Shown piece by piece: positions 58,777 to 64,000 of a stretch of 64,000 nt of DNA. Numbering within the stretch: position 1 is the stretch's first letter; every line of letters begins with the position of its first letter. This DNA comes from Actinomycetes bacterium (GTDB lineage: Bacteria > Actinomycetota > Actinomycetes > Actinomycetales > Microbacteriaceae): the NCBI GenBank assembly GCA_023386365.1, contig JAEWJX010000041.1:3868-67867 (forward strand), written 5' to 3'. The notes below the pieces were generated by a model. The model saw nothing but the letters and a program-made list of their open reading frames with translations. It was not told the DNA's origin and did not search any database. The translations under genes and the position numbers were made by a program.

Positions 58777-59435
58777 TGTCCGAGTCCCCGTCCATCCGCG
58801 TCGTCGTCGTCGACGACCACCCCCTGTTCCGGATCGGGATCATCTCGTTGCTCGAGACGCTCGACAAGGTCGAGGTGGTCGGTTCCGCCGAGACCGCCGA
58901 CGAGGCGGTGGAGGTGGTGCTGGCGACGCAGCCCGCCGTCGTGCTCATGGATCTCGACCTGGCATCCGGGAGCTCCGGCATCGACGCGACCCGCCGCATC
59001 ACCCGGGAGCGTCCTGATATCGGGGTGCTCGTGTTGACGATGCTCGGCGACGACGAGTCGCTGTTCGCGGCCGTGCGTTCGGGTGCGCGGGGGTACTTGC
59101 TGAAGACGGCCGCCCCCGAGGAGGTTCAGCGGGCGATCCATGCGGTCGCCGCGGGCGACATGCTGCTGGGTGCGGATGTGGCGCGCCGGGCGGTGTCGTA
59201 CCTGACGGATGCGAAGCGCACCGGCGGGTACGCGTTCCCCGAGCTGACGGAGCGTGAGCGCGAGGTGCTGGAGCTGGTGGCGCGCGGGCAGGACAACCCG
59301 ACGATCGCCCGCACGCTGGTGCTCACGGGCAAGACGGTGCGCAACTACGTGTACGGGATCGCGGCGAAGTTGGGGGCTCCGGATCGCAGTGGGCTCATCG
59401 TGATGGCGCGTGAGGCGGGCGTCGGAGTTGATTGA
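58776..59435 (+). CDS. Response regulator, NarL/LuxR type
   Basis: This 219-residue regulator has a receiver domain (VVVVDDHPLFRIGIISLLE, phospho-aspartate 59 in VVLMDLDL, lysine in GYLLKTAAPEEV) and a LuxR helix-turn-helix (LTEREREVLELVARGQDNPTIARTLVLTGKTVRNYVYGIAAKLG). It is the partner of the upstream kinases. The likely targets are the shared boxes in front of the kinase operon and the downstream surface-protein genes. Confidence 0.93.
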   Translation: MSESPSIRVVVVDDHPLFRIGIISLLETLDKVEVVGSAETADEAVEVVLATQPAVVLMDLDLASGSSGIDATRRITRERPDIGVLVLTMLGDDESLFAAVRSGARGYLLKTAAPEEVQRAIHAVAAGDMLLGADVARRAVSYLTDAKRTGGYAFPELTEREREVLELVARGQDNPTIARTLVLTGKTVRNYVYGIAAKLGAPDRSGLIVMAREAGVGVD

Positions 59436-59452
59436 CTACCCCATTCGGGTAG
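59436..59452. promoter_or_regulatory. dyad between response regulator and surface-protein gene
   Basis: CTACCC, five bases, GGGTAG directly follows the regulator stop and ends seven bases before the shared box. It could be an operator for the LuxR-type dimer or a short terminator hairpin. Confidence 0.4.
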
Positions 59453-59458
59453 TGAATT

Positions 59459-59492
59459 GAGGACATCCGCCCCTAGGGCCTAGGACACCGGG
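59459..59492 (+). promoter_or_regulatory. shared box and promoter region of surface protein 1
   Basis: Starts with the 16 bases also found at 54609-54624 and goes on through the near-palindrome CTAGGGCCTAG to CACCGGG. The 32 bases from 59461 match 24 of 32 positions at 61760-61791, before surface protein 2, at nearly the same distance from the start codon (58 and 56 bases). Confidence 0.5.
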
Positions 59493-59549
59493 CCGACGAA
59501 TCTCGGATGGCGGTGCGCACTCGCACCGTCCACCGAGAGGACACCCCGA

Positions 59550-61664
59550 ATGTCGTTCACCCCTGCGCGCCGGCTCGCCGCCGGCGCGACCGTCGCAGCA
59601 CTCGCCGCGGCGACGCTCCTGATCCCCGCCGTGGTCGCATCCGCGAGCGAACTGCCCGTCGAGGAGACGGCCGCAGTCGCCGAGGAGGCGCCGCAAGGCG
59701 TCGCACCCGACGAGACGCCGACCGAGCCGGCGGCCGCGCCCGCAGAAGAACCCGCCGCCGAAGAGCCCGCCGCCGAGGAGCCCCACCCCGAACCCGGGCC
59801 CGCGGCCGAGCCCGCCAAGACGCTCGGGAAGCCGGCCCCGGCCGCCGCGCCCCCCGCGTCGCTCATCGGCACCGCCTCCACCATCGCCGCAGGCCAGACG
59901 TGGACCGCGACGACGACGGTCGACGACGCCACGAGCCTGCGCGCCGTCGCGACCGGCACGAACTTCCAGCTCACCGTCACCGACGCCGCGGGCACGACGC
60001 AGACGGTGACCGCGGCGGGTGGGTTCGCCGATATCTGGCTGGCGACCGACGTGGCCGACGGTGAGGTCGTCATCGCGATCCGCAACACCGCCGCCACCGC
60101 GCAGTCGATCCCGTACGCCTTCGGGTGGGAGACCGCCGACATCCGCTCGACCTCGGTGATGAGTCAGGGCCAGCCCGACCTGCGGGTGAGCACCTACCCC
60201 AGCCGCGGCGGGGTCACGCAGGTGGCGACGGGCAACGCGCGCGTCATCGGCCCCGACGGCGTCGTGCGCACGCAGGGGATCAGCGGCACGGTCTCCTTCA
60301 CCACCGTCTTCACCGGGCTGGCACCGGGGCTGTACGTGGTCGAGGTCGACATGATCGTGCTGGGCGTGCACCGCGTCTCGGCACGCGTCAGCAAGGTCGC
60401 GGCGGCCGAGACCACCCCGCCCAGCGTCACCCTCACCACCACGCAGCAGCCGGGCGCCGGCGGATGGTTCCCCGGAGCGGTCGACGTGCAGATCGCGGCG
60501 ACCGACGCGGGCGCCGGACTCGACCACATCGCGTGGGCCGTCGACTCGTCGACCCTCACGAACGGCGGCCGCAACGGCGTCTCCACGCGCATCACCACCG
60601 AGGGGACCCATCAGGTGCGCTACCAGGCCACCGACCTGCAGAACAACACCAGCGCCCTCGCCACCCGCCAGATCAACATCGACTCCACGCTGCCCGGGGT
60701 GACCCTGAACGGATTCACCGACGGTCAGGAGATCGAGCAGGACGCGCTCGTCGCCATCGAGTACGCCTGCACGGATGCGCTGTCCGGCATCCAGACCTGC
60801 GTCGGCGACGTCGGCAACGGCGACTTCCTGCCCACCTCGACGCCCGGCATGCACACCTTCACGGTGATCGCCACCGACATGGCCGGAAACACCTTCGAGA
60901 CCGAGCGCAGTTACACCGTGGTCGAACCCGACACCACCGACCCGGTGATCGAGGTCGACGTGCCGGCGGTGCCGGCCAGCGGCTGGTACCTCGACGAGGT
61001 GACCGTGCGGCTCGCGGCGAGCGACGCCAGCGGCATCCGTCGCATCCACTACGAGTACGCCACGACGCAGGGCGTGGTCAGCCGCGACGTCGAGGCCGAC
61101 ACCGCTGAGGTGACCTTCGACCGCACCCAGTTCTACACGCTCAGCTACTGGGCCGAGGACACGGAGGGCAACCGCAGCGAGAGCGTCGACCTGCAGCTGT
61201 ACGTCGACTCCGACGCTCCGTGGACCAACGTCATCTCGCCCGTTGAACTGCCCTCGATCCTGCCCAACGGTCACTACTCCGAGGACGAGGTCGTCGAACT
61301 CGAGTTCGGCTGCGACGACATGGGAGCGGGCGTAGACACCTGCGCGGCCTCCATCGGAGGAGTCGCGGTCGAGGACGGCGACCTGCTGCCGACCGGGTCA
61401 CCCGGGACCCACGAGGTGCTCTTCGTGGCGACCGACCTCGCCGGACACCGCGCCGAGCGGGTGGTCGAGTACATCGTCGACGCAGCGCCCGTGGTCGACC
61501 CGGGCGAGGAGCCCGGCGAAGGCGACGGCCCCATCGGCACCCCGGCGCGGCCCCGTCTCGCGGCGACCGGCGCCGACGGTCTCGTCACCACGGCCGCACT
61601 CGGGTTCGCCCTCGCCATGCTCGGCGGTCTCGCACTGACGCTGCGCCGCACCCGCCGCAGCTGA
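59550..61664 (+). CDS. LAxTG-anchored surface protein with Ig-like/OmpL47-type repeats (copy 1)
   Basis: This 704-residue secreted protein has a signal peptide (RRLAAGATVAALAAATLLIPAVVASAS), a Pro/Glu/Ala-rich stalk (about residues 31-100), then beta-rich modules resembling OmpL47/Ig-like repeats, e.g. TTPPSVTLTTTQQPGAGGWFPGAV and DTTDPVIEVDVPAVPASGWYLDEV. The C-terminus has LAATG at residues 670-674, a hydrophobic helix and RRTRRS, a sorting signal of the LAxTG type used by class E sortases. Cysteine pairs (CTDALSGIQTC, CDDMGAGVDTC) suggest disulfides. No sortase gene is in the window. An adhesin or wall-structural role is inference. Confidence 0.82.
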   Translation: MSFTPARRLAAGATVAALAAATLLIPAVVASASELPVEETAAVAEEAPQGVAPDETPTEPAAAPAEEPAAEEPAAEEPHPEPGPAAEPAKTLGKPAPAAAPPASLIGTASTIAAGQTWTATTTVDDATSLRAVATGTNFQLTVTDAAGTTQTVTAAGGFADIWLATDVADGEVVIAIRNTAATAQSIPYAFGWETADIRSTSVMSQGQPDLRVSTYPSRGGVTQVATGNARVIGPDGVVRTQGISGTVSFTTVFTGLAPGLYVVEVDMIVLGVHRVSARVSKVAAAETTPPSVTLTTTQQPGAGGWFPGAVDVQIAATDAGAGLDHIAWAVDSSTLTNGGRNGVSTRITTEGTHQVRYQATDLQNNTSALATRQINIDSTLPGVTLNGFTDGQEIEQDALVAIEYACTDALSGIQTCVGDVGNGDFLPTSTPGMHTFTVIATDMAGNTFETERSYTVVEPDTTDPVIEVDVPAVPASGWYLDEVTVRLAASDASGIRRIHYEYATTQGVVSRDVEADTAEVTFDRTQFYTLSYWAEDTEGNRSESVDLQLYVDSDAPWTNVISPVELPSILPNGHYSEDEVVELEFGCDDMGAGVDTCAASIGGVAVEDGDLLPTGSPGTHEVLFVATDLAGHRAERVVEYIVDAAPVVDPGEEPGEGDGPIGTPARPRLAATGADGLVTTAALGFALAMLGGLALTLRRTRRS

Positions 61665-61670
61665 ACGCCC

Positions 61671-61704
61671 CGGGCCGGTTCCGACGTCACCCGGAACCGG
61701 CCCG
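61671..61704 (+). terminator. terminator after surface protein 1
   Basis: CGGGCCGGTTCCG and CGGAACCGGCCCG form a 13-base-pair perfect stem with an eight-base loop, then GCCTTCCC. Confidence 0.75.
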
Positions 61705-61759
61705 GCCTTCCCGGTCGGATGTCCCAGGAATGTCCCGGAGACGGCCCGCGCCCCATCCA

Positions 61760-61791
61760 GGGCGTCTGCCTCTGGGGCGTGGGCCACCGGG
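61760..61791 (+). promoter_or_regulatory. diverged copy of the shared promoter box
   Basis: Matches 24 of 32 bases of 59461-59492 and ends in CACCGGG at a similar distance from the start. The promoter seems to have been duplicated along with the gene. Confidence 0.4.
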
Positions 61792-61846
61792 TTCACGAGT
61801 CTCATCACCGGCGCAACGCGCCCTCCCGAAAGGAAACCCCCACCCC

Positions 61847-63982
61847 ATGTCTGTCTCCCTGAAGCGCGGCATCATCGCCGCGGCACTGACCGGCCTCCTG
61901 GCCGTCTCGGTGGTCACGCCCGCGGCGATCGCGGCAGCGGACGAACTGCCCGCCGACGACACGACCACCACGGTCGTCGACGAGCAGGCGCCCGCAGAGC
62001 CGACACCCGAGGGCCCCGCGGAGGAACTGCCTGCCGAGGAGCCCGCGGCCGAAGGGTCGGCCGAGGAGCCTGCCGAGGAGCCCGCGGCCGAAGAGCCCTC
62101 CGACGAACCTGCCGAAGAGCAGCCCGCCGACGCGCCGCAGGTCCGCGCCGTGCGCGCGGGCGACGTCCCGACGCCCACCGCCACGTCGACCAACGACCCC
62201 GACCCGGACACCATCGCGCCCGGCGCCACTCTCGAGGTCCCGTACACCGTCGCCGGCGCGCGCTACGTCTACGTCTGGGCCGAAGGTGACGACCTGGAGG
62301 TCACGATCACCCGTCCGGGCGGCGGTGGACGCACCCCCGTCACCGACTTCGGGTCGTACCACCAGAGCACCATCTTCTGGCAGGGGATGCCGGACGGCGT
62401 CTGGACGCTGACGCTTCGCAATGTGGGAGCCGCGCCGGTCACCCCCGACTACGACGTCAGCTACACGACCGCCGACTGGACCCTCGACCTGTCGACCAGC
62501 GTCGGCGCCCCCGGACTCAACCTGCACACCATCCCGGTGATCAACGGCGTCTCGGGTCCCGACTTCGAGGTGCACTCCGAGATCGTCGGCCCCGATGGCA
62601 CGTGGGATAGCCACGACCTCGAGCTGCAGGGCACGCGCACCTACACCTACACGTACCCGGACCTGCCCAACGGCACCTATCTCGCCCGCGTGTGGATCGA
62701 CCACGAAGGGGTCCGCTACGAGAACTCCGTCACGGTGCGCGTGAACGAGGCCGAGACCGAACCGCCCGTGATGAGCGCCTCGACCCTCCCCGCGGCGCCG
62801 AACGCCGCCGGCTGGTTCCGCCAGACCACCGTGCGGGTGACCCTCGCGGGCGCCGACAGCGGCTCGGGCTATTGGCAGGGCTACTTCACCCTCGACGGCG
62901 GAGGCGAGCAGGTGAGCTACCCGGGCACGTCCTTCAACGTCACCGGTGAGGGCGAGCACACGATCACCTACCGCGGCCGCGACGCCCAGGGCAACTTCTC
63001 CGAGTGGGCCGAGCTTCCCGTCCGCATCGACACGGTGCACCCCGACATCAGCCTGCACGGCATCGTCGAGGGCGCCAACTACGACATCGGCGAGGAAGTG
63101 ATCGCCGAGTACCAGTGCACCGACGCGACCTCCGGACTCGACACCTGCATCGGCGACCGGCCCGACATGGGACGCATCGACACGAGCGAGCGCGGCAGCT
63201 TCACCTTCGCGGTCGTCGCCACCGACAACGCGGGCAACTCGTTCCGCGTGTGGCGCAACTACACGGTCGGCCCCGTCGACACCACCGACCCGGTGGTCGA
63301 CGCCGAGGTGCCCGAGGAACCCGCGAGCGGCTGGTACGCAGGCCCCGTCACGATCGCCCTCACGGCATCCGACGACGACACCGGCGTGGCCCGCGTGCAC
63401 TGGGAGTACTACACCGAGACGGGCACCGTCTCGGGTGACGCCACCACCGAGACCACCGAGTTCACCATCGACCGCACCGGCGAGTTCCAGGTCACCTACT
63501 GGGCGCAGGATGCGGCGGGCAACCGCAGCGAGGGCCGCACGCTGAACCTCGCGGTCGACGTCGACCGTCCGGTGATCGACATCGTCGAGCCGCAGGGGGA
63601 TGCGCCCTCGATCCTGCCGAACGGGCACTACGCCCAGAACGAGCGCGTCGTCGTCGACTTCACCTGCGACGACATCGGATCGGGCATCGACACCTGCACG
63701 GGGCCCGTCGCGGCCGGTGCCACCCTTCCCACCGCGACGCCCGGAACCCACGAGTTCCGTGTCGTCGCCACCGATCTCGCGGGCAACCGCACCGAGAACT
63801 GGGTCGTCTACACGGTCGACGCAGCCCCCGCCCCCGGCGGCGGCAACTCGGGCGGCCCCGCGGAAACACCCCGACTGGCTCAGACGGGCAGCGAACTCCT
63901 GATCCCCGGAGTCATTCTCGTCGCTGGCCTCCTCGCGGCAGGAGCCCTGCTCCTCGCTACGCGGAGACTCGGCGGCCGCTAG
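61847..63982 (+). CDS. LAxTG-anchored surface protein with Ig-like/OmpL47-type repeats (copy 2)
   Basis: This 711-residue paralogue of the previous gene has the same order: signal peptide (RGIIAAALTGLLAVSVVTPAAIAAA), a Pro/Glu/Ala-rich stalk with repeated EEPAAEE, then beta-rich modules (EPPVMSASTLPAAPNAAGWFRQ, DTTDPVVDAEVPEEPASGWYAG). Matching cysteine pairs (CTDATSGLDTC, CDDIGSGIDTC) are present, with LAQTG at residues 677-681 before a final hydrophobic helix and RRLGGR. AGGAAA lies 14 bases before the ATG. The two copies are most alike in the modules nearest the C-terminus. The gene ends 18 bases before the window edge. Confidence 0.82.
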   Translation: MSVSLKRGIIAAALTGLLAVSVVTPAAIAAADELPADDTTTTVVDEQAPAEPTPEGPAEELPAEEPAAEGSAEEPAEEPAAEEPSDEPAEEQPADAPQVRAVRAGDVPTPTATSTNDPDPDTIAPGATLEVPYTVAGARYVYVWAEGDDLEVTITRPGGGGRTPVTDFGSYHQSTIFWQGMPDGVWTLTLRNVGAAPVTPDYDVSYTTADWTLDLSTSVGAPGLNLHTIPVINGVSGPDFEVHSEIVGPDGTWDSHDLELQGTRTYTYTYPDLPNGTYLARVWIDHEGVRYENSVTVRVNEAETEPPVMSASTLPAAPNAAGWFRQTTVRVTLAGADSGSGYWQGYFTLDGGGEQVSYPGTSFNVTGEGEHTITYRGRDAQGNFSEWAELPVRIDTVHPDISLHGIVEGANYDIGEEVIAEYQCTDATSGLDTCIGDRPDMGRIDTSERGSFTFAVVATDNAGNSFRVWRNYTVGPVDTTDPVVDAEVPEEPASGWYAGPVTIALTASDDDTGVARVHWEYYTETGTVSGDATTETTEFTIDRTGEFQVTYWAQDAAGNRSEGRTLNLAVDVDRPVIDIVEPQGDAPSILPNGHYAQNERVVVDFTCDDIGSGIDTCTGPVAAGATLPTATPGTHEFRVVATDLAGNRTENWVVYTVDAAPAPGGGNSGGPAETPRLAQTGSELLIPGVILVAGLLAAGALLLATRRLGGR

Positions 63983-64000
63983 TCGGGTTGCGGCCGCCGC

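Noticed and set aside
1..64000. tRNA, rRNA or riboswitch genes in the intergenic gaps
   Set aside because: All gaps are under about 250 bases and none shows a tRNA-like cloverleaf or a riboswitch core that I could recognise by eye.

Overview
The window is high-GC chromosomal DNA from an actinobacterium, most probably a member of Microbacteriaceae (Micrococcales). The reasons are gene order (spc operon, secY-adk, infA-rpmJ-rpsM-rpsK-rpoA-rplQ, truA, rplM-rpsI-glmM), frequent GTG starts, many genes starting six or seven bases after a TAnnnT -10 box (leaderless transcription), sortase signals of the LAxTG type, a lone CIRCE-controlled groES, and a GuaB3-type IMP dehydrogenase relative. The family assignment is inference. 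No tRNA, rRNA, CRISPR array, transposase or phage gene was seen, and no gap between genes exceeds about 250 bases.

Layout. 1-6402: end of the spc ribosomal operon (rplN partial, rplX, rplE, rpsH, rplF, rplR, rpsE, rpmD, rplO), then secY and adk. 6502-12930: a mannitol PTS block (PRD regulator, orphan EIIB, HPr, EI, EIICB, EIIA) sitting where map often lies. 13094-21557: infA, rpmJ, rpsM, rpsK, rpoA, rplQ, an opposite-strand acyltransferase, truA, rplM, rpsI and glmM. 21578-28989: a deazaflavin-type oxidoreductase, coaA, glmS, acpS, alr and the tRNA t6A set tsaE-tsaB-rimI-tsaD. 29058-32138: three small DUF4190-like membrane proteins, a methyltransferase and groES. 32245-40136: a RarD-like transporter and a branched-chain amino acid ABC system (two binding proteins facing livFGMH). 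40380-44211: guaB, a cassette bounded by inverted repeats, and guaB3. 44300-54598: glpD, a KhtTU-like antiporter, SURF1, DUF3817, guaA, an MFS exporter, two unknown membrane proteins and a glycerophosphodiesterase. 54683-63982: two homologous membrane sensor kinases (one degenerate), a LuxR-type response regulator and two large LAxTG-anchored surface proteins.

How the genes work together. Most of the window is growth machinery: ribosome, RNA polymerase alpha, Sec translocation, amino-sugar precursors for the wall (glmM, glmS, alr), CoA/ACP activation and purine synthesis (guaB, guaA). Accessory pieces are set into this frame: the mannitol PTS, the acyltransferase, the inverted-repeat cassette and the terminal signalling and surface-protein locus.

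The best candidates for something undescribed are (1) a 1.18-kb unit at 41883-43066, whose only gene encodes an AbiEi-type winged-helix plus PD-(D/E)XK-like protein and which is bounded by equal-length 77-base imperfect inverted repeats; and (2) the 54.6-64 kb locus, where a kinase lacking its phospho-acceptor histidine and ATP-binding residues is co-transcribed with an intact paralogue, and a 16-base sequence is shared by the promoter regions of the kinase operon and of the first surface protein.
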